A program made the position numbers and the translations under genes. Source: Sinohyriopsis cumingii (taxonomy: Eukaryota > Mollusca > Bivalvia > Unionida > Unionidae). From it: DNA of 64,000 nt. This document shows positions 12,508-22,240 of this stretch, one piece after another. The stretch's first letter is position 1. Every line of letters starts with the position of its first letter. The stretch lies in contig CM068824.1 in the NCBI GenBank assembly GCA_028554795.2, forward strand, positions 158,360,289 to 158,424,288, given 5' to 3'. The notes beneath the pieces are model-generated. The model did no database searches and was not told the origin of the DNA. It was given only the letters and a program-made list of their open reading frames with translations.

Positions 12508-12920
12508 AGTAGTGAAAGGGGCCGCCCTAGGGACAATGGGAATTAGCATTACAGCCCCCCCCCCCCGGGCCACTCTAGGGACAATGCAAATTTAACATGG
12601 GGAAAATTGCTGGGCCACTCTAGGGACAAGGGGAATTAACATGGGGAATATAGTTTGGGCTTGTCTAGGGACAAGGGGAATTGAACATGGGGAATAGAGT
12701 TTGGGCTTGTCTAGGGACAAGGGGAATTGAACATGGGAATAGAGTTTGGGCTTGTTTAGGGACAAGGGGAATTTAACATGGGAGAAAAAAAAAACTACTT
12801 TAGGGACAAGGAGAATTTAACATGGGATTTTTTTTTTTAAATTTTTAAAAAAGGGTAGGCAATGGAAAGTCAATCTCTTTTCGAGACCTATGAGTGGCCC
12901 TGAAAAGGGCCTTTGGGTTT
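12508..12920. repeat. Polinton A left terminal inverted repeat
   Basis: Inverted copy of 31055-31464. It starts AGTAGTGAAAGGGG, has a C/G run at about 12556-12569, then seven units of about 45 bp, each with the core TAGGGACAA (near 12528, 12576, 12619, 12664, 12711, 12756, 12801). It ends with the histone-type stem-loop region. Confidence 0.93.
12874..12911 (-). terminator. Histone-type 3' stem-loop and downstream element (A, left arm)
   Basis: On the minus strand, GGCCCTTTTCAGGGCC (12896-12911) forms a 6-bp stem with a TTTC loop. It is preceded by CCCAAA and followed by ACTCA, then the purine-rich TCTCGAAAAGAGA (12874-12886). This matches the animal histone mRNA 3' processing signal. It lies 25 nt after the stop of the gene at 12936-13169. 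Confidence 0.85.
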
Positions 12921-12935
12921 ATGTTAATGTATCCA

Positions 12936-13169
12936 TTAACATAAAGGGCACCGCTTTGGTCTTCTTCTTGTCCTTAGGCTGCGCCTCACTGTAGGACCGT
13001 AAATCAGCACTTTTTTGAGGCATCCTTGTCTTTCTACGTAGATCCTACGTATCCACAGACTGGTGTCTGTCCTGTGGACAACGGTCCACTTGGATCGGTC
13101 ATACATTAGCATGTCCGTCCTAAACATCATTGAAGACACAAGGGTGGATGATTCAACTGTGGTCCACAT
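12936..13169 (-). CDS. Terminal small basic protein (element A)
   Basis: 77 residues of unknown function. It begins MWTTVESSTLVSSMMFRT and ends with an arginine-rich, cysteine-containing tail (RSLRTRRRP, then CPLC). A TATAAATA box lies 45 bp upstream of the ATG (13214-13221) and a histone-type stem-loop 25 nt downstream of the stop. The homologue at 50881-51111 in element B is nearly collinear (76 residues), so selection on the protein is likely. I see no histone fold or signal peptide. The basic tail suggests nucleic-acid binding, which is inference only. It is the gene nearest to the element end and is transcribed outward. Confidence 0.75.
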   Translation of the reverse strand: MWTTVESSTLVSSMMFRTDMLMYDRSKWTVVHRTDTSLWIRRIYVERQGCLKKVLIYGPTVRRSLRTRRRPKRCPLC

Positions 13170-13388
13170 CTTGAGGCGACGAGAACAGGTGAATCAATGC
13201 AGTGAACTGCGCTTATTTATAGGTAGAGGAAGGATTGAAACGGATTGAGTTCATTCACCAATCCAAACACGCGTTACAAAATTCAGTCAGCCCGCATCCA
13301 ATCCGGAGAGAACAGTCTGTGACGTCACGTTGTCTATATAGATTCGCTAGCGCCTGTGTGTAGTCAATCTATGCGACAGTGATTCAAC
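13170..13388. promoter_or_regulatory. Bidirectional promoter of the left arm (A)
   Basis: TATAAATA on the minus strand (13214-13221) serves the terminal basic-protein gene. TATATAG on + at about 13335 points the other way. Between them is the full CRE palindrome TGACGTCA (13320-13327), conserved in element B at 50723-50730. Confidence 0.7.
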
Positions 13389-13788
13389 ATGACGAAAACT
13401 CAGAAAACGATCCATTGGGGTGCACCTGGCTGCTTTCTTCCTCTGAAGAATCCCTCTCTTCTCCTGAAGAATCCCTCTCTTCTCCTGAAGAATCCTTCTT
13501 TTCTTCTGACTCCTCTTGTTTCTTTTTTTGGCAATCTGGAGACCAATGTCCTTTTTCTTGACAATAATAACAGGTATCTTGACTTTTGTCTTTTCTAGCC
13601 CCTGTTTTTCTTTTTTGATGGTCTGGACACTCTGAAGACCAATGCCCTTTCTTCTGACAGATATAGCAAGTATCTTCACTTTTATCTCGAAAGGAAGGAG
13701 AGTAGTCCGTCGGCTGGTCTGAAGAGAATTTTCTAATGACCCCTCGCAAAGCTCTGATGAAACGTTCCATCTGGGTAGTCTCTTCCAT
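13384..13788 (-). CDS. Zinc-knuckle protein (element A)
   Basis: Two CCHC knuckles, CYICQKKGHWSSEC and CYYCQEKGHWSPDC (C-x2-C-x4-H-x4-C), follow a helical N-terminus (MEETTQMERFIRALRGV). They are followed by an acidic, Ser/Glu-rich repeat tail. I chose the ATG at 13788 because a TATATAAAAGG box lies about 60 bp upstream; an ATG 48 bp further up would sit too close to that box. The fold is that of retroviral nucleocapsid and host RNA-binding knuckles. No reverse transcriptase accompanies it. In A only a remnant of the Q-rich partner gene of this arm is recognisable beside it. Confidence 0.75.
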   Translation of the reverse strand: MEETTQMERFIRALRGVIRKFSSDQPTDYSPSFRDKSEDTCYICQKKGHWSSECPDHQKRKTGARKDKSQDTCYYCQEKGHWSPDCQKKKQEESEEKKDSSGEERDSSGEERDSSEEESSQVHPNGSFSEFSSC

Positions 13789-13922
13789 CGTTGTGCTCCG
13801 TTTGAGAGTGAAATGAATAGTGAAAGGACAAGACACACACCCTTTTATATACGCTGGTCTGCCATGACTATAAATTAGTCTATGGTGTTTAAACTTGAGT
13901 CATTTGACGTTTTGCACTCAAG
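13789..13922. promoter_or_regulatory. Divergent promoter: zinc-knuckle gene / PolB (A)
   Basis: A minus-strand TATATAAAAGG (about 13843-13853) serves the zinc-knuckle gene. A plus-strand TATAAA (13869-13874) lies about 50 bp before the PolB start at 13923. The same arrangement recurs in B at 49192-49324. Confidence 0.65.
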
Positions 13923-16900
13923 ATGAAACGATCCAATTCATTTGAGAAGAAAGAAGAAGAAAGTAAGAGGCAGAAACGTGATCTATCGCCTCGTACCAGA
14001 GCTGAAGTCTTGGCACAAATTCATGCCAGTGATTTTGAAGAGGACATGAGTGAACCAGAATCCAAACCCTCTAAACAAAGTTCGCCACCCTTAGTCAACC
14101 CTGAAAAATACTATTCCATTCGAGAGACGGAAAAGCACTCCTCTAGAAAATTTAGAACCACGGCTTACAAATACACGGTGAAGTTTAAAGATTTCAAGGC
14201 TGAAGTACCGTTAGAGAAAGCAGAAGGGTTCATCACCGGAGTGTGGGATTCTTTGCTCACCACACTCAAGCGACAATGTCAACCCAAAGAAGACGATCGC
14301 TTGAGACTTTCCATACAACACGACGGTTTGAAATCCCCTGTTTGGATTGAGTTTAGCACCCCTGCAGAATTGACCACTTCCAAAGTCATGGACAAGATTC
14401 AACACGTGCAACAATCTAATGACCAGTTTGACATCACCGATGGAAAAGCCACACTGGACATGACCCACGTCTCTCCTCCTCAAGGGACTGGACGCAAAAA
14501 GATGTTATTGGTGAACGAGCTTCGCAACACCAAAACAAGTCTCGTCCGAATTAACAACCCTCAAGACCAGATGTGTTTAGCCAGGGCTATCGTGGTGGGA
14601 CGAACCTATGCCAACAAGAACGACACGGTAGAATCGAAAAGAGCCTGGGAAACTATTCGAAAATCGGACCGAGCCAAACAACGAAGTGAAGCAGAACTCC
14701 TGTTGCAACAAGCCGGACTGTCCAAAGACACACCCTGTGGCATTCCTGAGATGCAAAAATTGCAAGATGTCCTAGCTCTACGATACACCTTGAAAGTGTA
14801 CCCTCAAGAAATGCGCGGGCCTCTGTTGTTTCGAGGGAAAGACTTTAAGGATGGAAAATACATTCATGTCTATTATCACGATGACCATTTCGATACCATT
14901 ACCAATATCACCGGATTCCTGGGATACAGAAATTACTGTGAGAAATGTGACCATGGTTATAACAATCGAGAACAACACAAGCATTGTGGATTGAAATGCT
15001 CAGGATGTTTGGCCTCTTCACCCTGTCTGAGCGAAGGACCAGTGCCTTGTTCAACTTGTCTGCGAACGTTTGTCAGCCCTACCTGTTACCAACAACATTT
15101 GAAGACGCAAGGTTCACAGCAGAAATATGCTTGTCAACTGCTGAGATTGTGCCCTACGTGTGGACAAGGCATACGAATCAATAATGCCAAGGCACACGTA
15201 TGCTCAGGAAAGAAAAAATGTCACATTTGTCACCACATCGTGGACTTGGAACACCAATGCTACGTGCAAAAATACCAGCCCCCACCAGAGAAAGAGGACG
15301 GTCACAAGAAGAAAGGCAATTTCATCTTTTTCGATTTCGAATGCATGCAAGAGACCGGTATTCACATTCCTAATTTCTGCGTGGCTCATCGAGCGTGCGA
15401 GAAGTGCATTCAGGAACCTATCTTCAGTCATTGCCCTCACTGCAGTAAGATTCCCGGAGGGCGTGAAAAAATCTTTCGAGGACCGAACACGTTAGCCGAT
15501 TTTGCCCAATGGGTCTTAGACCCCATTGACAAGACGTGGAGCCAAGAGGAGATCGAACGTTACGGAGATTGTCATCGTCATGCCACGGTGATGGCTCACA
15601 ATTTCTCCGGATACGATGGACAGTTTCTTTTGAGATGCTATACGGAACAAGGCACCGAGCGTCCTAAAGTCACTTTGAACGGAGCCAAAATCATTTTCAT
15701 GCAAGTAGGACAAGTACAGTTAAAGATTCGATGAGTTACTTGGCCATGCCTTTGAGCCGAATGCCTAAAACGTTTGGAATGACAGAAATGGCTAAAGGGT
15801 ACTTTCCACACTTTTTCAATACGGAAGCCAATCAACACGCCGTTCTACCCCATTTACCTGAGGCTCACTATTACGACCCCGACAACATGCGTACCGAACA
15901 ACGAGAAGCTTTCTACGCTTGGTACCAGGCTCACGCCTCGGACCCTTTTGACTTTCAAGAAGAAATGTTAAAGTATTGTCGTTCCGACGTGGACATTTTA
16001 CGACGTTGCTGTGGCAAATTTCGAGAACTGTTCATGGAACACGGAGGGGTCGATCCTTTGAAAGAAGCTTGCACCATTGCCAAAGCGTGTTCCTTAGTGT
16101 ACAGACAACGATTCATGCCTGAAAACACCGTGGCTGTCATCAGCCCTCAATCGACCAACTATGTCAAACGTCAATACTCGGTCAAAGCCCTACGTTGGTT
16201 ACATTACTTGTGCGACAAGGAAGACAAATGGATTCAGCATGCCCGCAACGGAGGTGAAAAGACCATCGGAACGTATTCGGTAGATGGCTGGGACTTAGAA
16301 AACCCCAAGATCGTGTACGAGTTTAAGCGGTTGCTTATTTCACGGATGTCCCGTCTGTTACCCTGATCGTAGCACTAAAAATCAGTTTTTACAACGAACC
16401 ATGGAAGACTTGTACCAGGACACTTGTCAGCGACGTCTAAAGTTAGAACAGGAAGGATACCAAGTGGTGGAAATGTGGGAACACGAGTGCGATCACCGTT
16501 TGAAAACCGATCCCGAGTTTAAACGCCTCGTGGAAAGTTACAAGCTGATGGACCCCCTGAACCCGAGGGATAGTTTGTACGGAGGAAGGACCAATGCCAC
16601 CTGTTTGCTGTACCAAGCCGACGAAGAGAAAGGAGAAGAAATCAAATACTTGGACGTGTGTTCGCTGTATCCCTACGTGTGCAAATATTGTCGCTTTCCT
16701 GTAGGGCACCCACAATTGCTGACGGAATACATCGACCTGAAAAACATTCGACAATACGACGGTCTGATCAAGTGTAAAGTTTTGCCGCACACGGACTTGT
16801 ACCATCCCGTGTTACCTCACCATTGCCAAGGCAAACTGATGTTTCCTTTGTGCCGTACTTGTGCCGAAACGTGCAAACAAGACCAGCCTTGCCATCACAC

Positions 16901-17981
16901 CCAGGAAGAACGGGCCTTGACGGGGACGTGGGTCAGCGTGGAATTGTTCAAAGCTCTGGACATGGGATACGAACTGTTAGAAGTGTACGAAATTTGTCAC
17001 TTTCCCAAGACACAACAATACCACAAAGGTGACCCCACGCAGAAAGGCATTTTCGCCGACTACGTGGATGCCTTTTTGGAACTGAAGCAAGAAGCCAGCG
17101 GCTATCCTTCCTGGTGTCACACTCCCGAAGACGAAAAGACATTCAAAGAGAAATACTATGAACAAGAAGGCATCACTTTAGATCACATCGAGAAAAACGA
17201 AGGCAGGCGATCGTTTGCCAAAGTGATGTTAAATTGCTTGTGGTGAAAAATGGCACAACGTCCGTGTTTACCCAAGACGGAATATTTGACAGAACCTTCC
17301 CGCTACTTTCAGATGATTCACGACACAACCAAATTCATGAAACACGTGGACGTCGTTCGCGAGGATTTGATCTTGGTCAGTTACGAAGAAGATCTGGACT
17401 TTGTACAAGACGACCCTTTTGGAAATGTCATCATTGCGGCTTACGTGACAGCCCATGCTCGCTTAAAATTGTACGAAGCTTTAGAACTGTTAGGGGAACG
17501 CGTCCTGTACTTTGACACGGACAGTTGCATTTACATCCATCACCCGAGTCAACAGCACCCTGACATCGAAGGAGACCGTTTAGGAGCCTGGACAGACGAG
17601 CATCCCGACGACAAGATTCTAAGTTTCGTCAGTGGCGGTCCCAAAAATTACGGCTACGAATACCGGGACAAACAAGGAGAAGTGCACACGACGTGCAAAG
17701 TGAAAGGATTGACTCTGAATTATCGTACCAGTCGAGTGGTGAACTTTGGGGTACTGAAAGAAGCCTTGCAATCGGGAGAGGATGAACACTTTAAAGTGAC
17801 CACCTATCAACCAAACAAGATTGTACGTTTACCCACTCACCACATCGTCAGTCGGCCCTTGGAAAAAGTCTATCAAATCGTGTACCAGAAGCGAGTGCGA
17901 CTTCCCAATCATTTCACCTTACCGTATGGACACGTCGGTATTGGTCTGTATATAAAAAGGAACCCTAGGCAAGATCGATAG
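13923..17981 (+). pseudogene. PolB: Protein-primed family B DNA polymerase (element A)
   Basis: Replicates the linear Polinton genome by protein priming (family knowledge). Visible in order: a Lys/Glu-rich N-terminus; a Cys-rich zinc-binding region (about 14930-15270) with many CxxC pairs; exonuclease I (FFDFEC near 15337); exonuclease II (HNFSGYDGQF near 15597); exonuclease III (YCRSDVD near 15973); palm motif A (DVCSLYP near 16653); the motif B region near 17220; and palm motif C (FDTDS near 17510). About 1,350 codons in extent, as usual for Polinton PolB. The BIR gene follows within 35 bp, and its TATA box lies in the PolB tail. Broken, as in element B. Confidence 0.93.
17945..17955 (+). 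promoter_or_regulatory. TATA box of the BIR gene inside the PolB tail (A)
   Basis: TATATAAAAAG just before the PolB stop, about 60 bp ahead of the BIR-protein ATG at 18014. B has a matching box on its minus strand near 45290-45300. Confidence 0.6.
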
Positions 17982-18013
17982 TTCATGGTGACTACCAAGA
18001 CCAAGCGAACAAG

Positions 18014-18649
18014 ATGAATACTTTCAGAGAAACACAAAACAAGTTTAGAAAGGCACAATTCAAGTGTGGGGCTTCTGAAGTGGAATGCGATTTTGAGCCT
18101 TGCGATGGGTACCATGCTGTACGTTGTGACCTTAGCGATGCCGTAAAGCATCTTGGGAACTTTGTTCTCACTACCCCTATCATGGAAAGTGATGCTGTGC
18201 GTGTCAAACCTGAGGGATGCGAAAGCGATGCCGCTCGTCCTCTTGGATATTTTACTGGGTTTCGTTTTAAAGAGGAATGTTCACCTTCACGTCTACCCCC
18301 CTACGGATGTCATCCAGCTCTCAGTAAACTCCTGTCCATGTCACCCAACCCTCATCGAAACGAACCTGTGAAAGACGAATATTCGTTTCCTGTGCGTTTG
18401 TCGGAATACTGCGACTTTGAAAATCGTCTTCAATCGTTCAAAGGAAAATGGCCTAAGTATCTGGGAGGACCGACCCCCGAAGAATTAGCCAGAGCCGGAT
18501 TTTTCTACTTGGGCGAAGGAGATAAAGTCAAGCGCTTCAGTTGCGGTGTGTCACTTCACCACTGGGAACCGCAAGATTCGGCCTACGTAGAACATGCTCG
18601 ATGGTCACCGAATTGTCATTACTTACCCTTAGTGGGACCGAGACATTAA
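18014..18649 (+). CDS. BIR-domain (IAP-like) protein (element A)
   Basis: 211 residues with a baculovirus-IAP-repeat domain in the C-terminal half: RLSEYCDFENRLQSFKGKWP, then the segment ARAGFFYLGEGDKV, then the zinc-binding C...H...C pattern in HHWEPQDSAYVEHARWSPNC. The N-terminal half has scattered Cys pairs and no domain I recognise; no RING follows. BIR proteins block caspases or act in signalling, and many large DNA viruses carry them. This one is likely a host-derived gene used to delay cell death. The homologue in B is at 44597-45235. Confidence 0.9.
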   Translation: MNTFRETQNKFRKAQFKCGASEVECDFEPCDGYHAVRCDLSDAVKHLGNFVLTTPIMESDAVRVKPEGCESDAARPLGYFTGFRFKEECSPSRLPPYGCHPALSKLLSMSPNPHRNEPVKDEYSFPVRLSEYCDFENRLQSFKGKWPKYLGGPTPEELARAGFFYLGEGDKVKRFSCGVSLHHWEPQDSAYVEHARWSPNCHYLPLVGPRH

Positions 18650-18660
18650 AGTAACTTACC

Positions 18661-19053
18661 ATGTCGTTGACGAAGAAGAAACCAGTTTGGCTAGGAGTCA
18701 AATGTTGGACATCACCGAGGCAAGTATTTAAACTTAATTTCAAAAACGATATTGAATCATTACCTAAAGAACTGCAAGAGAAGATTCACAAGGAAGTTTG
18801 GCAGGGACTTGCCAGAATGAAATCTCAATGGGTGACAGTAGAACTTTTGTGCCGAGAAATTCACAAGAGGAAAGTGAAAAAAGTCAACCAGTGTGTTAGA
18901 TTTCTTTGGGTCAATTGTGCATTCGTCCTATTGTATTACTCTAGACCGTTTAGATCAAAAGAGTTCAGTGACATTCTTGGACGTTACCCTGCATGGCAGT
19001 GGTCAGAAATTATTCACTATGTGGATTACTTTTGCTCTAGGAGAAGATTGTGA
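18661..19053 (+). CDS. F-box-like family member 1 (element A)
   Basis: 130 residues. Near residue 32 it has IESLPKELQEKIHKEV, the LPxEL...I hallmark of F-box N-termini. The rest is helical with Trp/Tyr-rich segments and matches no family I know. The second member at 19075-19593 and three members in B show that this is a small amplified family. If truly F-box-like it would recruit SCF ubiquitin ligase (inference). Confidence 0.55.
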   Translation: MSLTKKKPVWLGVKCWTSPRQVFKLNFKNDIESLPKELQEKIHKEVWQGLARMKSQWVTVELLCREIHKRKVKKVNQCVRFLWVNCAFVLLYYSRPFRSKEFSDILGRYPAWQWSEIIHYVDYFCSRRRL

Positions 19054-19074
19054 ATTGTACGGACTGACTTATTC

Positions 19075-19593
19075 ATGGATACTTTACAAGAGAACATCCG
19101 TGCTTTGCCTGTGGAATTGAGAGAAAGGATTTAAAGAGAGCTGGTCAAAATACAGGTGAAACGTAAGGAACAATTGCATCCGTTACGTCACCAGATCTTT
19201 AACCACTGGTACCTGAATGGTATAAGAGAACTGATTCGTCAGAAATTGTTTCAGTGGTCAGACCTTGTTCAATACTTCCAGGGCCCCGATGATCCACGTG
19301 TTGATCATTTTGGTTACTTGGAGATTCACCTAGTGCAACGCATTGAGGAAGACAAGGTAAAGGATTACCGACATATTTTACGTGGAATCTACTTAGCGGA
19401 AGAGGAAACTTCTAAACAAACTCTGACGTTTCGGTTACAGTATGCAACATTTAGATTCCCCACTGGAGAACGAAGATCTCTGGCTAGAAAGTACGTGTAT
19501 TGTTTCCGAAACAAAGAGACTATAAAAACAGGCTGCCATGCCGCGACTTATGTCGTATGTAATCCAACAGATTCCGTGGAAGGAACTCAATGA
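19075..19593 (+). pseudogene. F-box-like family member 2 (element A)
   Basis: Starts MDTLQENIRALPVELRERI, almost identical to the B copies, then a basic helix, a HPLRHQIFNHWYLNGI segment and a beta-rich C-terminus (TLTFRLQYATFRFPTGERR). It lies between member 1 and the small membrane-protein block. Function unknown; see the copies at 43400-44574. Confidence 0.55.
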
Positions 19594-20254
19594 CCATATT
19601 CAAACCGTGGATCATTACCATCGATTATTACAAGAACTGTATCCATTCAATTTGGGTCGACAAGTGGTGTGTGTCTTAGTGACTTGTTTTCTAGGATTTC
19701 GTTTACCAGCCGATTTCTTGTGGACTCTTTACGATCAGTACTTACCACCTCAATGGCCTTAAATCGTCATGAAAGACTCCTTTTGCTCAAAGCCTTGCGG
19801 TTTCATCTGGATACTTCTCGACCTCTACGGGAAAAAAAGATTAGTCAACTTTTAGCTACCCAAGACGTGTATGACGACGTGTGTGTAGCTTGTGACTTAC
19901 ACCCCCATTGGACAGATGTCCGTACCTGGAAAGAATGGGATTTTGAGGCTTGGACCCAAGAAGTGGCCCAGTATGCACGAGAGTTGTTCAAGGAAAAAAG
20001 TTACTTTTCAGCATGTGTTAGTGACGGTGCCAGAAGAACCCGTCACCCAGGACAGGACTGTCGTGGACAGGCCTGAAAGACCCTTTCGGGAGGATACTTG
20101 TGTGACCTTACCCCCTATAGAACTGGTCAGAACTTTACCCAAAACATGTACAGACACTTGTTTTTATTCCACGTTAATGGTTATCATGTGCCTTTTATCC
20201 TTGTACTTAAGCCTTTGGCTTTTATGTATTTTTGTCTTTCGTATTCATGTTTAA
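19538..20254 (+). CDS. Block of small overlapping genes ending in a membrane segment (A)
   Basis: Three overlapping frames are kept in both elements. 19538-19762 (74 aa) contains IPWKELNDHIQTVDHYHRLL. 19753-20076 starts MALNRHERLLLLKALRFHLD and has a tail with DLHPHWTDVRTW and DFEAWTQEVAQYAREL. 19892-20254, in another frame, ends in a clear transmembrane helix (VIMCLLSLYLSLWLLCIFVF). The middle and last overlap by about 185 bp. An AATAAA follows at 20262. The order and overlaps are the same at 42680-43399 in B, so at least the long frames are probably genes. I recognise no family. Confidence 0.5.
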
Positions 20255-20261
20255 AACATTC

Positions 20262-20267
20262 AATAAA
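20262..20267 (+). terminator. Poly(A) signal AATAAA (A)
   Basis: AATAAA just after the membrane-protein frame and before the ATPase TATA box; mirrored in B at 42667-42672. Confidence 0.7.
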
Positions 20268-20284
20268 CGTGTTCTGAAAAAAAG

Positions 20285-20292
20285 TATATAAA
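20285..20292 (+). promoter_or_regulatory. TATA box of the ATPase gene (A)
   Basis: TATATAAA, 54 bp before the ATG at 20339; conserved in B. Confidence 0.7.
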
Positions 20293-20338
20293 CTCTTGTC
20301 TTGTTTGTTTTCGTGTCACAAGTGACATTCCTGACACT

Positions 20339-21037
20339 ATGGCTACCTCTGCTGTCTCTGCTCCCTCTTCCTCCACTGTCAAACTCATCGAAGAACACTT
20401 AGATCGTGCCATTTGGGAGGCTTTGTATCTTCGCCATCCCTTTAACATGCTCATTGCTGGACCTAGCGGTTCAGGCAAAACCGAATTCGTCAAACGTTTG
20501 ATCGAACATAAACATCATTTGATCGATCGACCCCCTCAGCGCATCGTGTGGTGTTACAAAGAGTGGCAATCGGCGATTCCATCGTGTTTGTGGAAGACAT
20601 TCCTAAAGAAGACGACGAAATCGTCTCTGACTCCCGTCAAACCCATTTGGTCATTTTTGACGACATGTTAGGAGAAGACGAAGAAGAAATTAAACTGGTT
20701 CACGCGCAAAGGGCATCACCGTAATGCCAGTGTCGTTTACATCACCCAAAATTTGTTTCAACAAAGTAAAGCCCATCGCACCATCAGTCTCAATGCGCAT
20801 TACGTGGTCTTGTTTAAAAGCCCTCGAGATAAATCGCAAGTGCAAGTCTTAGCCAAACAGTTAGGAACGCCTTGGCTGACTCAGGCGTACGACGATGCCA
20901 CTCAAACTCCAAGGGCCTATTTACTCGTCGATTTGAAACCTACGACCCCCGATGATTTGCGATTTCGTACCCACTTGCTTCACCACTGGTGCCAAGACGG
21001 AGGGCCTGTCCTGTACACGTCTCCGTCCTCGACTTAA
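20339..21037 (+). pseudogene. ATP: A32-type packaging ATPase (element A)
   Basis: FtsK/HerA-superfamily ATPase that pumps DNA into capsids in related viruses. The Walker A motif GPSGSGKT follows FNMLIA near residue 45. The Walker B region lies near 20660. A sensor-like block, VYITQNLFQQS, follows. The C-terminal domain (LNAHYVVLFKSPRDKSQVQV) is nearly identical to that of B. Own TATA box upstream. The B copy at 41868-42596 (242 aa) shows the full domain layout. Confidence 0.92.
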
Positions 21038-21059
21038 TTTCACTCCACATAAAAAAATC

Positions 21060-21066
21060 TATAAAA
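21060..21066 (+). promoter_or_regulatory. TATA box of the core-protein gene (A)
   Basis: TATAAAA about 45 bp upstream of the ATG at 21107. Confidence 0.55.
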
Positions 21067-21636
21067 ACCTCAGACCCTTTTCGTCTGTCTCACACACATT
21101 TTGAACATGACGTCCCTTCAGTCGCATTGATTCGTGCCTTGAATGGCATCAGTCGAGAAAAAAATCCACAAATACGAGCTCGTGTCTTAGAAGCTAGTCT
21201 CAAAGAAGTCTTACGATGGTTCACGTTGACGGCACGTCAATTACTCCAAGGAATCATTCAGATTCCTCATCAAACCAAACGCTTTTTTGATCGAAACAAA
21301 GTCGCTTTGACCCAACTGGGCGATCCCCGCATCGACACTCAAACCAAAAAACAAATCATTTTGAAACCTGGAGGGAGCGGTACTCTAGGAGGGGTCATCA
21401 TTCGCTCTCTCTTAAGATGGGATCCTAATGCCCCCAAACTTCTCCCCAAGAAAAAAGTCGAACGAAGCCCCAAGAAGAAGAAAAAGACCAGGTCCCCAAG
21501 GAGAACTTCTCCAGTGGCGGGACCCTCCTCTTACCAGACACCACCCCGGAAAAAGAAAAGAAGCCCCCAGAAAAAGAAACAGAGGAAAAGTCCCCAGAAA
21601 AAGAAAAGCCCACAGAAGAAAACTAGTCGCAAGAGA

Positions 21637-21778
21637 GTTGTTGTTGTTGTTGTTGTTGTTGTGGGGTTTAACGCCATTTTTCAGCACGATAGGCTATACA
21701 TGGCGGCCAGTATTAATGGTGGAGGAAGAACCCGGAAAACCCCGGAAAGAACCACCGACCCACGAGAAGCTACTGGCA
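21637..21778 (-). mobile_element. 5'-truncated tRNA-derived SINE inserted in Polinton A
   Basis: Flanked by the 12-bp direct repeat AGTCGCAAGAGA (21625-21636 and 21779-21790); the site is empty in element B. On the minus strand it matches the 3' part of the complete SINE at 55687-55915 (shared GGTGG...GGGTTTAAC and GCCAGTA landmarks) and ends in an (AAC)n tail, seen on + as (GTT)n at 21637-21662. The tRNA-related head is missing. It dates after A's insertion. Confidence 0.88.
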
Positions 21779-22183
21779 AGTCGCAAGAGAGGCACTTCGG
21801 CCAGGACGCAACCTTACACTCGCAAACCACGACCTGCCACGGCGGTGACCGCGTCTCCTGCAGCCTCACGTTCATCCACTTCTCCGTTGATGACACCAAG
21901 AACTGAAGAGTACTTGGAGACGTTGATCACACCAAGAACTTCTCCGTTGATGACCCCAAGAACTTCCCCAGTGGCAGGACCCTCCAATTTAGTGGCAGTG
22001 GCTGCTGCTCACAAAGTACCTTCTCCCAAAATCAAAGTCCAAGAAAGATCGGGCATGTTACAAAGTTTACTGAATTTGTCCAAGCAAGAACTGGCTCGAT
22101 TTAGTCCGTTGCGTACCCCTGCACGACGTGTCATGCCTGTCCTGAAGTTGATACGACGTAAAGACAATCAGTGGCGACGCGTT

Positions 22184-22190
22184 CCAGTAT
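22184..22190 (+). promoter_or_regulatory. TATA box of the pX-like gene (A)
   Basis: TATAAAA overlapping the end of the core-protein gene, about 50 bp before the ATG at 22241; matched in B near 40930. Confidence 0.55.
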
Positions 22191-22240
22191 AAAAAAGGCC
22201 TGTGACCAAGTAGGGTATCAGTGTTTTGGTGCTCCTGAAG

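Larger units (their letters stand above)
21107..22192 (+). pseudogene. Lys/Pro/Ser-rich basic core protein (element A)
   Basis: A globular N-terminus (ALNGISREKNPQIRARVLEA) is followed by a long basic low-complexity tract of KKKxxxSPQKK/RSPRR repeats, then SPLMTPRT repeats. The C-terminus, LKLIRRKDNQWRRVPV, is shared with B. The composition is that of a DNA-condensing virion core protein such as adenovirus V or VII (analogy, not homology that I can show). A SINE (21637-21778) has inserted in the basic tract after the element landed. The B counterpart is at 40930-41799. Confidence 0.7.

Noticed and set aside
12896-12911. Stem-loops as bacterial-type intrinsic terminators
   Set aside because: The hairpin is not followed by a T tract, and the sequence, loop and flanks match the animal histone consensus; the DNA is eukaryotic.
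12874-12920. Stem-loops as remnants of captured histone genes
   Set aside because: The frames upstream show no histone fold, and four unrelated genes carry the signal. A captured histone gene would explain at most one.
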